This document shows positions 24,573 to 34,059 of a stretch of DNA of 64,000 nucleotides, one piece after another. The notes under the pieces are model-generated. The model was not told the DNA's origin, made no database searches, and was given only the letters and a program-made list of their open reading frames with translations. Each line of letters starts with the position of its first letter. Positions within the stretch are counted from its first letter, which is position 1. Location: the NCBI GenBank assembly GCA_027531255.1, contig JAPZRU010000002.1:496001-560000 (forward strand), in the 5' to 3' direction. This DNA is from Steroidobacteraceae bacterium. Lineage in GTDB: Bacteria; Pseudomonadota; Gammaproteobacteria; Steroidobacterales; Steroidobacteraceae. The position numbers were made by a program, and so were the translations under genes.

Positions 24573-25226
24573 ATGAAATCCGTGTCGAACGTGCTGATGA
24601 AGGGGCTCGCGGCGGTGCTGCCGATCGGGCTCACGATCTACGTCGTCTGGTGGCTCGCAGCGACCGCCGAGTCGCTGATGCGCCGCTTCCTGACGCTCGT
24701 CATCGCCGAGCAGCACTACTACCCGGGCATGGGCATCCTCGTCGGCCTCGTGCTGCTGCTGATCGTCGGCACGCTCGTGAACGCCTACGTCGTGCGCCGC
24801 GTGCTGGGCTTCTGGGAGGAACAGTTCGCGCGCATCCCGGTCGTGAAGACCATCTACGGCGCGATCCGCGACGTCGCGCGGTTGCTGCCGGCCAGCGGCG
24901 GCAAGAAGCGCGACCTGCAGAGCGTCGTGGTCGTGCAGTGGGGTGACGTGCGGATGATCGGGTTCGTCACGCGCGACGAGCTGCCGGAGCTCGAGCTCCA
25001 GGCCGGCGGCGTCGATCTCGTCGCCGTCTACTTCCCGATGAGCTACATGATCGGCGGCTACACGGTGTTCGTGCCGAAGGCGTCGGCTCAGCCGCTGGAC
25101 ATGCCGGTCGAGGCGGCGATGCGGCTCGTGCTGACGGGCGGCGTCGCGACCACCCCGGGCGGACCCGGGACCGGCTCAGCGGCCTCGGTCGCGCCGGCCT
25201 CGGGGCCGACGCGTCCGGCGTCGTAG
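24573..25226 (+). CDS. DUF502 family inner-membrane protein
   Basis: A 217-residue protein typical of DUF502: an N-terminal helix MKGLAAVLPIGLTIYVVWWL, a second helix GILVGLVLLLIVGTLV, the conserved FARIPVVKTIYGAIRDV segment, and PMSYMIGGYTVFVPK. Function of the family is unknown. The last 46 codons form a Gly/Thr/Pro-rich tail that runs antisense to the end of the converging nuclease gene. Confidence 0.9.
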   Translation: MKSVSNVLMKGLAAVLPIGLTIYVVWWLAATAESLMRRFLTLVIAEQHYYPGMGILVGLVLLLIVGTLVNAYVVRRVLGFWEEQFARIPVVKTIYGAIRDVARLLPASGGKKRDLQSVVVVQWGDVRMIGFVTRDELPELELQAGGVDLVAVYFPMSYMIGGYTVFVPKASAQPLDMPVEAAMRLVLTGGVATTPGGPGTGSAASVAPASGPTRPAS

Positions 25227-26203
25227 TCCGTCGGCGGCGGCGCCGCGTCCGCGAGCCCCGCGACGTCCGGTACCCGCAGCCGCGCCAGCAGCGGGTAGTG
25301 ATCCGAGCCGACGTACGGCCCGACGCCGAACGCGTCCACCCAGATGCCCCGCGAATGCAGGCAGTGGTCGATGGCGAGGTACGCGGGCCACCAGCGTGCG
25401 GGCCAGGTCGCGGCGAGCCCGCGCCCCGCGGCGCAGTCCGCCAGCCTGCCGTCGCGCAGCAGGCGCGCGAACGCCGGGCTGTAGCGCGTGGCGTTGAAGT
25501 CGCCGAGCGCGATCACCGGCAGCGGCGACTGCGCCGTCAGCCGCGCGAGGCCGGCGAGTTCGCGGTCGCGCACGTCCATGTACGACGGGCGCACCGGCCA
25601 CTTGAGGTGCACCGCGAGCAGATCGACCGGGTGACCGAACGGCGCGATCCGCACGCGCGTGCCGGTGGTGCGGTCCCCGCCGAGTTCGAGCGGCCCGGCC
25701 GAGAGCAGCCGCACGCGGCTCAGCACCAGCACGCCGTGGCCGCCGGCCTCGGGTTCGTAGTGCGAATGCGGCCAGCCGTCGGCGAGCATCCCGAGCTCGC
25801 GTCGCCACGCGGGCGTGACCTCGACGAACACGGCGACGTCGGGCCGCGCCTCGCGCATCAGCGCACGCACGCGCTCGTAGTCGGTGTTCCGGTAGCGCAC
25901 GTTCAGCGCGAGCACGCCGATGGGCTGCCCGAGTCCCGGCCCCTGCGGCGGCGCGCGCAGGTAGGGCGCCGCGTACAGCGCATTGGCCGCGGCGAGCGCG
26001 AGACAGCCGAACGCGACCCACTTGTGATTCAGGAGCGCGAGCCCGACCGCGCAGAGCGCGAGGATCGTCGCGTACTGCACCCGGAAGTTGGCGAGGAGGT
26101 CGAACACCCAGCCGAGGTCGGCCGCGGTGCCGGCGAGGCCCGCGGCACCGGTCAGCGTGGCGATCGCGGCGAGCACCAGCTGCAGTCGCGACCGCGAGAT
26201 CAC
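25088..26203 (-). CDS. Endonuclease/exonuclease/phosphatase (EEP) family membrane protein
   Basis: A 371-residue protein started by GTG. Three N-terminal hydrophobic helices (residues about 5-85) are followed by an EEP domain: GVLALNVRYRNTDYERVRAL, VAVFVEVTPAW with the metal-binding glutamate, LLAVHLKWP, VIALGDFNATRYSP and GSDHYPLLA with the catalytic DH pair. This membrane-anchored layout is a common proteobacterial subgroup thought to act on nucleic acids or phosphoesters outside the cytoplasm. The C-terminal 46 residues overlap the DUF502 gene tail-to-tail by 139 nt. Confidence 0.88.
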   Translation of the reverse strand: MISRSRLQLVLAAIATLTGAAGLAGTAADLGWVFDLLANFRVQYATILALCAVGLALLNHKWVAFGCLALAAANALYAAPYLRAPPQGPGLGQPIGVLALNVRYRNTDYERVRALMREARPDVAVFVEVTPAWRRELGMLADGWPHSHYEPEAGGHGVLVLSRVRLLSAGPLELGGDRTTGTRVRIAPFGHPVDLLAVHLKWPVRPSYMDVRDRELAGLARLTAQSPLPVIALGDFNATRYSPAFARLLRDGRLADCAAGRGLAATWPARWWPAYLAIDHCLHSRGIWVDAFGVGPYVGSDHYPLLARLRVPDVAGLADAAPPPTDYDAGRVGPEAGATEAAEPVPGPPGVVATPPVSTSRIAASTGMSSG

Positions 26204-26295
26204 GCGCGAGCTCCCGGCCGCTTGAACGGCGCGCGCGATCGCGGTCTGATGGCGGCCCCCGCGCCCGAACGGGCGTTTGGCGGAGCCGCCCGTCG

Positions 26296-26763
26296 ATGAG
26301 CCAGCAAGCCCCCGCCCGCCGCTACTTCGAGGACCTCGCCGTCGGCGAGGTGCGCGAGTCCTCCGCGCACACGATGACCCGCGACGAGATGATCGACTTC
26401 GCGAGCCGGTACGACCCGCAGTACTTCCACGCCGATGTCGAGGCCGCGAAGGGCTCGACCTTCGGCGAGGTGATCGCCTCGGGCATCCACACGATGGCGA
26501 TCTGGCGCCGGCTCGACCACGAGATCGCGCACGACATCGCGTGGATCTGCGGCGTGGCCTGGAACGACGTGCGCTGGCGCGTCGCCGTGCGCGCGGGCGA
26601 CACGCTCCGGGCCCGCTCGAAGTGCCTCGCCAAGCGCGAGTCCGGAGCCGACCCGCGCCGGGGCGTCGTCGAATACCACTACAGCCTCGTGAACCAGCGC
26701 GGCGAGACCGCGTGGGAATGCGTCAGCGTGAACCTCGTCGAGCGGCGACCGCCCGCGCCGTGA
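26296..26763 (+). CDS. MaoC-like (R)-specific enoyl hydratase/dehydratase
   Basis: A 155-residue hot-dog-fold protein. ASRYDPQYFHADVEAA contains the catalytic Asp and His of (R)-hydratases, and GVIASGIHTMAIWRRL-type and VAVRAGDTLRARSKC segments complete the MaoC pattern. Family members hydrate enoyl-CoA or act on small dicarboxylic intermediates. It converges with the SYLF gene, with 9 nt between stops. Confidence 0.88.
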   Translation: MSQQAPARRYFEDLAVGEVRESSAHTMTRDEMIDFASRYDPQYFHADVEAAKGSTFGEVIASGIHTMAIWRRLDHEIAHDIAWICGVAWNDVRWRVAVRAGDTLRARSKCLAKRESGADPRRGVVEYHYSLVNQRGETAWECVSVNLVERRPPAP

Positions 26764-26772
26764 AGCGCCCGT

Positions 26773-27321
26773 TCACTCCGGGTCGATCTTCGAGATCTTC
26801 GAGCCCTCGAGCGTGAGGTTGTACATCAGCCCCTTGTTCGAGAACACGAAGCCGATGATCGGCCGGCGCGCGGTGTCGGTGTCGAGTTCGCCGCCCGCGC
26901 CGAGCGTCGCGAGCGCCACCGAACCGTCGACGCCCGCCTTCCAGCCCTTGCGCTTGCGGAAGTCCTGGTACGCGTCGTCGGTCATGAACAGGATCACGAC
27001 GCTCTTGGCCTGCACGCCGAGCTGCAGGCCCACGGATGCGGACGCGATGTTGTAGTAGCCGACGGTCTTGCCGCCGGACAGCAGCGCGCCCTCGCCGTAC
27101 TCCGCGCCGATGCCGATGCCGCCCTTGATGACGCGCGGGAACACGAGCATCGCGCGGGACTTCCCCGACAGTTCCGCGCCAGCCTGCGTGGTGCGGCGGA
27201 ACTCGGCGAGCGCCTCGCGGACGCGGGCGTCGATCTCGGCGCGAGAGGACGCGTGCACGGCGGGCGGTGCGAGCAGCAGGCACGCGACGACGCCGGGCAG
27301 CAGGACGCTCAGCAGGCGCAT
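26773..27321 (-). CDS. SYLF-domain (Ysc84/BPSL1445-like) exported lipid-binding protein
   Basis: A 182-residue protein with a signal peptide (MRLLSVLLPGVVACLLLAPP, cleavage near AVHAS). The SYLF domain is complete: KSRAMLVFPRVIKGGIGIG, ASVGLQLGVQAKSVVILFM and the late SNKGLMYNLTLEGSKISKID. Bacterial members are periplasmic and bind lipids. ATG 27321 fits the signal peptide. Confidence 0.9.
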   Translation of the reverse strand: MRLLSVLLPGVVACLLLAPPAVHASSRAEIDARVREALAEFRRTTQAGAELSGKSRAMLVFPRVIKGGIGIGAEYGEGALLSGGKTVGYYNIASASVGLQLGVQAKSVVILFMTDDAYQDFRKRKGWKAGVDGSVALATLGAGGELDTDTARRPIIGFVFSNKGLMYNLTLEGSKISKIDPE

Positions 27322-27468
27322 GGTCGTGGTTCCGGGCCCTGGACGGGGCCGGAGTCTAACCGCGCGGCGCCGCACGGTCAGGTTGCGACTTCGCGCAGGC
27401 GATGTTCGCCGTGACCACCCCTGGGCGAGCGGGCGGGCCGCGGCGGCCCGCCTCGGGCGGCACGACGG

Positions 27469-27924
27469 TCAGGCGGTCGCTTCGCGCAGCCTGGTCCGGG
27501 TATAGGCGAACTCGACGTGCCGGATGCCGGCGGTGCGCCGGGCGACGCGCCGGATTTCCTGCAGCAGCCGCAGCAGCACCCGTTCGTCGCCGTGCCGACC
27601 GCCGACCGCGTAGTCGTCGGCCACGCCGACGTGCACGACGGTGATCCGCTCGAAGGTGTCGCGCACGTAGACGACCGCGCCGACGGGGCGGGCGCGCTCG
27701 CCTTCCTCGTGCACGGCGAACAGCGACTGCACTTCCGCGCGGCCCGCGACGCGGATCCGCAGGTAGCCGTCGCGCTCGACGATCTCGGGCAGGCCGAAGC
27801 GCTCGATCGTCGCCTCGATGCCGTCGCGCACGCGATGCTGGCGCGTGTTGAAGAACAGCATCGCCTCGAGGTCGCCGCGCATCGCGGCGGGCAGCCGCGA
27901 CGTGATCGTTATCCTGTGCGCCAT
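27469..27924 (-). CDS. Protein of unknown function, weakly GNAT-like
   Basis: A 151-residue protein with a clear GGAGG ribosome-binding site before ATG 27924. It contains [20 protein letters not shown], a strand-turn-strand ([16 protein letters not shown]) and a helix with [13 protein letters not shown], reminiscent of an N-acetyltransferase fold, but I see no clear acetyl-CoA loop (Q/R-x-x-G-x-G/A). Family not established. Confidence 0.55.
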   Translation of the reverse strand: MAHRITITSRLPAAMRGDLEAMLFFNTRQHRVRDGIEATIERFGLPEIVERDGYLRIRVAGRAEVQSLFAVHEEGERARPVGAVVYVRDTFERITVVHVGVADDYAVGGRHGDERVLLRLLQEIRRVARRTAGIRHVEFAYTRTRLREATA

Positions 27925-28392
27925 CCGATCGATCCTCCGAAGGTTCGGAACCCGTTCGAGCGACGCCATCCATTGGCCGGGACACCCGCGCACCGGTGCG
28001 CGGCTGCAGACTCGCACCCGATGCTGCCGGTGCGGCGCGCGCCTGTCGAGCGTCGCCTTGCCCGGCCCGGTAGCCGAAATCCCATGCTGCGACGGGGACT
28101 TAGCTGCAACGTCCGCGCCACAGCCGGGTGCCGCGGCGGCCTGGATGGCGACCGGCACGGGTCGCGCCAAGCGTCGGAACGGACAAGGGAAAGGGCGGTC
28201 TGCCGGCGCGGTTGCGCGGACGGTGCCGCGGGTGTGGAGGCCGGGCAACGACCGGCTCGGCCGTGCCCGGCGGCGCGCCACCATCGAACCGTTCGGTCCT
28301 GGAAATCCGCGCCGGACGCCGCACGCGCCCCGCCCTTGCCAAGTTACGCGGCGTTCCCGATGCTGCCACCTCCCCCGACTCCGGAGCGCGCC
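27925..28392. other. 468-nt intergenic region upstream of the molybdenum hydroxylase genes, no gene seen
   Basis: No reading frame on either strand carries a family signature or a plausible start with ribosome-binding site, and I see no remnant. Promoters for the divergent unknown gene and the hydroxylase operon must lie here, but I could not pick out a -35/-10 pair. Confidence 0.4.
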
Positions 28393-28842
28393 ATGCAGAT
28401 CAACGTGAACGGCCAGGACTACTCGATCGACGCACCCGCGGACATGCCGCTGCTCTGGGCGCTGCGCGATCTCGTCGGGCTCACTGGCACGAAGTACGGC
28501 TGCGGCATGGCGCTGTGCGGCGCCTGCACCGTGCACGTCGACGGGCAGCCGATGCGCTCGTGCGTGATGCCGGTCAGCGCGGTCACGGGGAAGAAGATCA
28601 CCACGATCGAGGGCGTGGGCGCCTCGCCGCTCGGCAAGAAGGTGCAGGACGCCTGGGTGGCGGAAGACGTGCCCCAGTGCGGCTACTGCCAGTCCGGCCA
28701 GATCATGAGCGCGGTCGCGCTGCTGGCCGAAAAGCCGCAGCCGACCGATGGCGACATCGACACCGCGATGAGCGGCAATCTCTGCCGTTGCGGCACCTAC
28801 AACCGCATCCGCAAGGCGATCCATCGCGCGGCGGGCGGCTGA
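28393..28842 (+). CDS. [2Fe-2S] subunit of a molybdenum hydroxylase (IorA-type)
   Basis: A 149-residue protein with two iron-sulfur modules. The plant-ferredoxin-like site is [19 protein letters not shown] with a distal cysteine in SCVMPVS; the helical site is [11 protein letters not shown] and [11 protein letters not shown]. This is the small subunit of xanthine-oxidase-family enzymes. The partner gene starts 2 nt after its stop. No FAD subunit is present, as in isoquinoline 1-oxidoreductase and related dehydrogenases that pass electrons to a cytochrome or quinone. Confidence 0.92.
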   Translation: MQINVNGQDYSIDAPADMPLLWALRDLVGLTGTKYGCGMALCGACTVHVDGQPMRSCVMPVSAVTGKKITTIEGVGASPLGKKVQDAWVAEDVPQCGYCQSGQIMSAVALLAEKPQPTDGDIDTAMSGNLCRCGTYNRIRKAIHRAAGG

Positions 28843-28843
28843 C

Positions 28844-31054
28844 GTGCCGCGCGTGAACGGTACGGCGCGGCCCGGGAACGCGCTCCCCGATGCGTCGCGC
28901 CGGCGGTTCCTGCAGCAGGGCGGCCTCGCCGCCGGCGGGCTCGTGCTCGGGCTCGCGCTGCCCGTGCGCTCGCGGCCGGCGTTTGCGGCCGGGGCCGGGC
29001 CGGGCGCCGCGGCCGGCGCGCCCGCGGCCATCAACGCCTACGTGAAGGTGGCCGCCGACGGCATCGTCACGCTCGTGGTTCCGAAGTCCGAGATGGGCCA
29101 GGGCGTGTACACCGGCTACGCCCAGGTGCTCGCCGAGGAACTCGAGGTCGAGTGGGAGCGCGTGCGCGTCGAATCCGCGCCGGTCGCGGCGGTCTACAAC
29201 GTGCCGTTCGCGCCGATCCAGTTCACCGGCGGCAGCATGAGCATCTCCACCGGCTTCGATTCGCTGCGCAAGGCCGGCGCCACCGCGCGCGCGATGCTGA
29301 CGAGCGCGGCGGCGGCACGCCTCGGCGTGCCCGAGTCGGAACTCCGCGCCGAGCGCGGCACGCTCGTGCACGCCGCGAGCGGTCGCAGCTTGGGCTACGG
29401 CGAAGTTGCCGCCGCCGCGGCACGGCTCGAGCCGCCCGCCGACGTGGCGCTGAAGCCCGCGTCCGAGTGGCGCCTGATCGGCCGGTCGCTGCCGCGCGTC
29501 GACTCGCGTGCGAAATGCGACGGCACCGCGATCTTCGGGCTGGACGTGCGCGTGCCGGGCCTGCACTACGCGGTGATCGCGCGCGCGCCCACCTTCGGCG
29601 CGAAGCTCCGCCGCTACGACGCGGCCGCGGCGAAGGCGATTCCCGGCGTGGTCGCGGTGGTCGAGGTGCCCCAGGGCGTCGCCGTCGTCGCGGCCAACAC
29701 GTGGGCCGCGCGCCGCGGGCGCGACGCGCTGGTGACCGAGTGGCAGGACGGGGCCGGCGCCCGCGTGTCGTCGAGCGCACTGGCGGAGCGCTACGCCGCA
29801 CTGGCGCGCAAGCCGGGCGTCGTCGTCGCGTCACAGGGGGACGTCGCGGCGGCGCAGGCCGCGGCCGCCCGGCGCCTCGAGGCCGACTACGCGGTACCGT
29901 TCCTGTCGCACGCGGCGATGGAGCCGCTGAACTGCGTCGCGGTGCCGTCGCAGGACGGCCTCGACCTCCACGTCGGCACGCAGTTCCAGACCGCCGACCG
30001 CGATGCGGCGGCCAGGGTGATGGGGCTGCCGCCGGAACGCGTGCGCGTCCACACCACGTTCCTCGGCGGCGGCTTCGGCCGGCGCGCGAATCCGTTCTCC
30101 GACTTCATCGTGGACGCCGTCGCGGTCGCGAAGGCCGTGAACCGGCCGGTGATGACCGTCTGGACGCGCGAGGACGACACGCGCGGCGGCTGGTATCGCC
30201 CGCTCGCGCACGCGCGACTCACCGCGGGGCTCGGTGCGGACGGCCGGCCCGTCGCGTGGAGCTACACCTCGGTCGTGCAGCCGGTGCTGATCGGCACGCC
30301 GTTCGAGGCTTTCGTCGATCCGAAGACCGGCATCGACGGCGCGACCCACGAGGGCGCCTCGCACCTCGCGTACGCGGTGCCGAACACGCGCTGCGACGTG
30401 CACCAGGTCACCGACGTCGGCGTGCCGGTGCAGTGGTGGCGCGCGGTCGGCCACACCTACACCGCGTTCGCGGTCGAGGGCTTCGTGGACGAATGCGCTC
30501 ACGCCGCCGGGCAGGATCCCGTCGCGTACCGGCTCGCGCTGCTCGACGGCAAGCCGCGGCACCTGGCCGCGCTGAAGCTCGCGGCCGAGAAGGCGGGCTG
30601 GGGCCGGCCGCTGCCGCAGGGTCGCGCGCGCGGCGTCGCCGTGCACGAGTCGTTCGGCAGCGTGGTGGCCGAGATCGCGGAAGTCTCGCTCGAGGACGGC
30701 CGCCCGCGCGTGCACCGCGTGGTCGCCGCGATCGACTGCGGCACGGCCGTGAACCCGGCGCTCGTCGCGCACCAGGTCGAGAGCGCCGTCACCTACGGCC
30801 TGTCGGCCGCGCTCGGCGAGGAGATCACGCTCGAGAACGGCCGCGTGCAGCAGTCGAACTTCGGCGACTACCCGGTGCTCAGGCTCGACGCGATGCCGGT
30901 GGTCGAGACGCACATCGTGCCGTCGACGGCGCCGCCGACCGGCGTCGGCGAGCCCGGCACGCCGCCGATCGCGCCGGCCGTCGCGAACGCGCTGTTCGCG
31001 CTGACGGGCGTGCGCGTGCGCCGGCTGCCGCTGAAGCACGCGACGTTCGCGTAA
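28844..31054 (+). CDS. Molybdopterin-binding subunit of a xanthine-oxidase-family dehydrogenase (IorB-type), TAT-exported
   Basis: A 736-residue catalytic subunit started by GTG. A twin-arginine leader ([20 protein letters not shown]) marks TAT export with the bound small subunit. It shows the IorB-type features: [51 protein letters not shown] and the near-C-terminal [19 protein letters not shown] with the catalytic glutamate. Substrates of the group range from N-heterocycles to aldehydes and cannot be deduced. No cytochrome c or MoCo insertion gene (XdhC type) is adjacent, unlike many IorAB operons. Confidence 0.92.
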   Translation: MPRVNGTARPGNALPDASRRRFLQQGGLAAGGLVLGLALPVRSRPAFAAGAGPGAAAGAPAAINAYVKVAADGIVTLVVPKSEMGQGVYTGYAQVLAEELEVEWERVRVESAPVAAVYNVPFAPIQFTGGSMSISTGFDSLRKAGATARAMLTSAAAARLGVPESELRAERGTLVHAASGRSLGYGEVAAAAARLEPPADVALKPASEWRLIGRSLPRVDSRAKCDGTAIFGLDVRVPGLHYAVIARAPTFGAKLRRYDAAAAKAIPGVVAVVEVPQGVAVVAANTWAARRGRDALVTEWQDGAGARVSSSALAERYAALARKPGVVVASQGDVAAAQAAAARRLEADYAVPFLSHAAMEPLNCVAVPSQDGLDLHVGTQFQTADRDAAARVMGLPPERVRVHTTFLGGGFGRRANPFSDFIVDAVAVAKAVNRPVMTVWTREDDTRGGWYRPLAHARLTAGLGADGRPVAWSYTSVVQPVLIGTPFEAFVDPKTGIDGATHEGASHLAYAVPNTRCDVHQVTDVGVPVQWWRAVGHTYTAFAVEGFVDECAHAAGQDPVAYRLALLDGKPRHLAALKLAAEKAGWGRPLPQGRARGVAVHESFGSVVAEIAEVSLEDGRPRVHRVVAAIDCGTAVNPALVAHQVESAVTYGLSAALGEEITLENGRVQQSNFGDYPVLRLDAMPVVETHIVPSTAPPTGVGEPGTPPIAPAVANALFALTGVRVRRLPLKHATFA

Positions 31055-31056
31055 CG

Positions 31057-31078
31057 GGGCAGTGGGGACATTGCCCTT
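31057..31078. repeat. GGGGCAGTGGGGACATTGCCC element between convergent genes
   Basis: A short repeat-like sequence (ggggcagtggggacattgccc) with GGGCA/TGCCC arms fills the 26 nt between the molybdenum enzyme and GST genes. It resembles GGGGACA-type intergenic elements of many proteobacteria and probably separates the two transcripts. Confidence 0.5.
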
Positions 31079-31080
31079 CC

Positions 31081-31686
31081 TCAGCTGCCCTTTTCCGCCG
31101 CGTGCGCCGCCTGCACGGCCGGGCGCGCCGCGACGCGCGCCTGGAACGCCTTGAGGTTCGGGTACGGCGTCAGGTCGAACCCGACGAACCCGGTCCAGCC
31201 GAGCACCGTGTAGAGATAAGCGTCCGCGATCGTGAACGTGCCGCCGGCCAGGAACTCCCTGCCTGCGAGCTGCTGCTCGACGTACGCGAAGCGCCGGCCG
31301 ATCAGCTTCTTTGCGGCTTCCTTCGTCTCGGCCGGGGCCGACGGGTTGAACAGCGGGCCGAACGACTTGTGCAGCTCCGAGTTGATGAACGCGAGCCACT
31401 CCTGCAGGCGGTAGCGCTCCATCGTGCCGGCCGCCGGCGCGAGCTTCGCCTCCGGCCTGCGGTCGGCGAGGTACTGCAGGATCGCCACGCCTTCCGTCAG
31501 CAGGCCGCCCTCGTCGAGGCCGAGTGCCGGCACGTAGCCCTTCGGGTTGATCGCGGTGAAGTCCTCGCCGGACTTCGTGGTCTTCTTCATCAGGTCGACC
31601 TGCACGGCCTCGAACGGCAGGCCGAGCTCGCGCAGCACGATGTGGGAGGCGAGCGAGCAGGCACCGGGCGTGAAATACAGCTTCAT
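31081..31686 (-). CDS. Glutathione S-transferase, beta-class-like (GstA)
   Basis: A 201-residue GST. The thioredoxin-like N-terminal half opens MKLYFTPGACSLASHIVLRE with the beta-class cysteine at residue 10, then INPKGYVPALGLDEGGLLTE for glutathione binding; the helical half has EWLAFINSELHKSFGPLF and FTIADAYLYTVLGW. Complete length. It conjugates or reduces with glutathione. ATG at the canonical place. Confidence 0.92.
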   Translation of the reverse strand: MKLYFTPGACSLASHIVLRELGLPFEAVQVDLMKKTTKSGEDFTAINPKGYVPALGLDEGGLLTEGVAILQYLADRRPEAKLAPAAGTMERYRLQEWLAFINSELHKSFGPLFNPSAPAETKEAAKKLIGRRFAYVEQQLAGREFLAGGTFTIADAYLYTVLGWTGFVGFDLTPYPNLKAFQARVAARPAVQAAHAAEKGS

Positions 31687-31725
31687 GGGAATGCTCCGAA
31701 GGCGGGACGATCAGCGTACGGACCC

Positions 31726-31771
31726 GGGGACGGTCCCCGTTTCCCGGACGATGGGACCGGGGACGGCCCCC
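31726..31771. repeat. Tandem GGGGAC-G-GTCCCC-type inverted repeats
   Basis: GGGGAC-G-GTCCCC (31726-31738) is a perfect inverted repeat; a second, slightly decayed copy GGGGACGGCCCCC (31759-31771) lies inside a longer ATGGGacc...ggCCCCAT-like palindrome that ends one base before the oligopeptidase stop codon. Terminator-like for the oligopeptidase gene. Confidence 0.6.
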
Positions 31772-31772
31772 A

Positions 31773-33947
31773 TCACCTGGCGAGATCCAGCACGAACGCG
31801 AACTCCTCCGCGATCTCGCGGTAGCGCTGGAAGCGGCCGGACTTGCCGCCGTGGCCCGCCTCCATGTTGGTGCGGAACAGCAGCGGGTTCGAGTCGGTCT
31901 TGAGCGTGCGCAGGCGCGCGACCCACTTCGCGGGCTCCCAGTACTGCACCTGGCTGTCCCAGAGTCCGGTGGTCACGAGCATCGCGGGATAGGCCTGCGC
32001 CTTCACGTTGTCGTACGGCGAGTACGCCAGCATGTAGTCGTGCAGCTCGCGGCTCGCGGCGGGGTTGCCCCACTCGTCGAACTCGTTGGTCGTCAGCGGG
32101 ATGCTCTCGTCCAGCATCGTCGTGACGACGTCGACGAACGGCACGTGCGCGACGATGCCGCGGTAGTCCTGCGGCGCGAGGTTGGCGATCGCGCCCATCA
32201 GCAGCCCGCCGGCGCTGCCGCCCATCGCGAACACGCGCTTCGGGTCGGCGTACCGCTCGTTCACCAGGAAGCGCGTGACGTCGACGAAGTCGGTGAAGGT
32301 GTTCTTCTTGTTCAGCAGCTTGCCGTCCTCGTACCACGCGCGGCCCAGCTCCTGGCCGCCGCGGACGTGCGCGATCGCGTAGACGAAGCCGCGGTCCACG
32401 AGCGACAGCACCGACGAGCGGAACGCCGGGTCCATCGAGAGGCCGTACGACCCGTAGGCGTACTGGTACAGCGGCGCCCGGCCGTTGCGCTCGAAGCCCT
32501 TCCGGTACAGCAGCGACACCGGCACCTTCGTGCCGTCGCGCGCCGTCGCCCACAGGAACTCCGTCACGTAGTTCGAGGACTCGAAGCCGCCGAGCACCGG
32601 GTCGCGCTTCATCAGCTTCCGCTCGCCGGTCTTCAGGTCGTAGTCGTAGGTCGTGTTCGGCGTCGTCAGCGACGTGTAGACGTACCGGAGCGTGTCGGTG
32701 TCCACCTCCTCGTTCGCGCCGAGCGCCATCGCGTAGGCGGGCTCGTCCGCGGCCATCGGGAAGTCGCGCTTGCCGTCCCACGACCTCAGCCGCAGCTTCG
32801 CGAGGCCGCCGGAGCGCTCGGACACCACCAGCCAGTCGCGGAACACGTCGAAGCCGCCGACGAAGGCGTCGTCGCGGTGCGGGACCACGTCGCGCCACTG
32901 CGAGCGGTCGCCGACCTGCGCGATCGGCACCTCCACGATGCGGAAGTTCTTCGCCTGCCAGTTCGTGCGGACGACGAACCGGTCGCCGAGGTCCTGCAGC
33001 TGGTACTCGTGGTCGCGGTCGCGCGCGAGCGCCACGCGGAACTCGAGCTTCGGGTCGTCGGCGGACGCGTAGCGGTACTCGGACGACACCGTGCTCTGCG
33101 CGACGATGTAGATGTACCGGTCGGTCTTCGACTTGTAGACGCTCGTGTAGAAGCTCTCGTCGTCCTGCTCGTAGACGAGCACGTCCTGCGCGACCGGCGT
33201 GCCGAGCACGTGCTTCTTCACGCGGTAGCCGAGCAGCGTCTGCGGGTGCTTCTCGACGTACAGCACCGTGCGGTTGTCGTTCGCCCAGGCGATGTCGGCC
33301 TCGGCGTTCTCGATCCGGTCGGAGTACTCCTCGCCGGTCTCGAGATTCCTGAAGCGGATGGTCCACTGCCCCCGGCCGACGCCGTCCTCGGCCCACGCCA
33401 TGATGCGGTTGTCCTGGCTGACCTCGAGCGCGCCGACCTGGAAGAAGTCGCGGCCCTTCGCCAGCTCGTTGACGTCGAGCAGGAGCTCCTCGGGCGCGTC
33501 GAGCGTGCCCTTCTTCCGCGCGTAGATCGGGTACTCCTTGCCGGTCTCGAAGCGCGCGTAGTACCAGTAGCCGTTCTCGCGCGCCGGCACGGTCGAGTCG
33601 TCCTGCTTGATGCGGCCGACGATCTCGTCGTAGAGCTGCTGCTCGAGCGCCTCGGTGTGGCGCGTCATCGCCTTCTTGTAGGCGTTCTCGGCCTCGACGT
33701 AGGCCAGCACCTCCGGGTCCTTCCGCTCGTCGTCGCGCAGCCAGTAGTACGGGTCGACGCGCGTGCCGAACGGGGACTTCACCTCGTGCGGGCGGACCGC
33801 GGCGACCGGCGGCGTCGGGGCGGGAGACTGGACGGCGTTCATGGCTGCTGACGGTTCCTGGGACGCGGGAGGCGGGACGGCGGCGCACGCGCCCAGCACG
33901 AGCGAGGCGAGCACGCCGGCGACGACGGCGCGGAAGCGGTGGTGCAT
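31773..33947 (-). CDS. ptrB: Oligopeptidase B-type S9 serine peptidase, predicted lipoprotein
   Basis: A 724-residue prolyl-oligopeptidase-family enzyme. A lipobox-like LGAC at Cys21 and a Pro/Ala-rich spacer put it in the envelope, unlike cytoplasmic E. coli PtrB (686 residues). The N-terminal part begins DPYYWLRDDERKDPEVLAYV, followed by the propeller; the catalytic domain has MGGSAGGLLMGAI with the nucleophile serine near 540, later an aspartate in LVTTGLWDSQVQY and the histidine in NMEAGHGGKSGR. It cleaves after basic residues in short peptides. ATG 33947 gives the lipoprotein signal. Confidence 0.9.
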   Translation of the reverse strand: MHHRFRAVVAGVLASLVLGACAAVPPPASQEPSAAMNAVQSPAPTPPVAAVRPHEVKSPFGTRVDPYYWLRDDERKDPEVLAYVEAENAYKKAMTRHTEALEQQLYDEIVGRIKQDDSTVPARENGYWYYARFETGKEYPIYARKKGTLDAPEELLLDVNELAKGRDFFQVGALEVSQDNRIMAWAEDGVGRGQWTIRFRNLETGEEYSDRIENAEADIAWANDNRTVLYVEKHPQTLLGYRVKKHVLGTPVAQDVLVYEQDDESFYTSVYKSKTDRYIYIVAQSTVSSEYRYASADDPKLEFRVALARDRDHEYQLQDLGDRFVVRTNWQAKNFRIVEVPIAQVGDRSQWRDVVPHRDDAFVGGFDVFRDWLVVSERSGGLAKLRLRSWDGKRDFPMAADEPAYAMALGANEEVDTDTLRYVYTSLTTPNTTYDYDLKTGERKLMKRDPVLGGFESSNYVTEFLWATARDGTKVPVSLLYRKGFERNGRAPLYQYAYGSYGLSMDPAFRSSVLSLVDRGFVYAIAHVRGGQELGRAWYEDGKLLNKKNTFTDFVDVTRFLVNERYADPKRVFAMGGSAGGLLMGAIANLAPQDYRGIVAHVPFVDVVTTMLDESIPLTTNEFDEWGNPAASRELHDYMLAYSPYDNVKAQAYPAMLVTTGLWDSQVQYWEPAKWVARLRTLKTDSNPLLFRTNMEAGHGGKSGRFQRYREIAEEFAFVLDLAR

Positions 33948-34059
33948 GCGGCTTTGCTCCCGGTGGCGGCCGGCGCGGCAGTTTACTCGACCGGCCGCGC
34001 CGTCGGTCGTCCAGGGCGGCGGTTGCGCGGGAGGGCGGTCCGTCGCGCCGGGCGTGGGC

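Noticed and set aside
27469-29034. 521-codon minus-strand frame reaching across the molybdenum hydroxylase small-subunit gene
   Set aside because: Only its last 151 codons, behind a GGAGG, look protein-like; the upstream part is antisense to the [2Fe-2S] gene.
31851-33851. 666-codon open frame on the plus strand opposite oligopeptidase B
   Set aside because: No motifs; the minus-strand gene has an intact S9 catalytic set.
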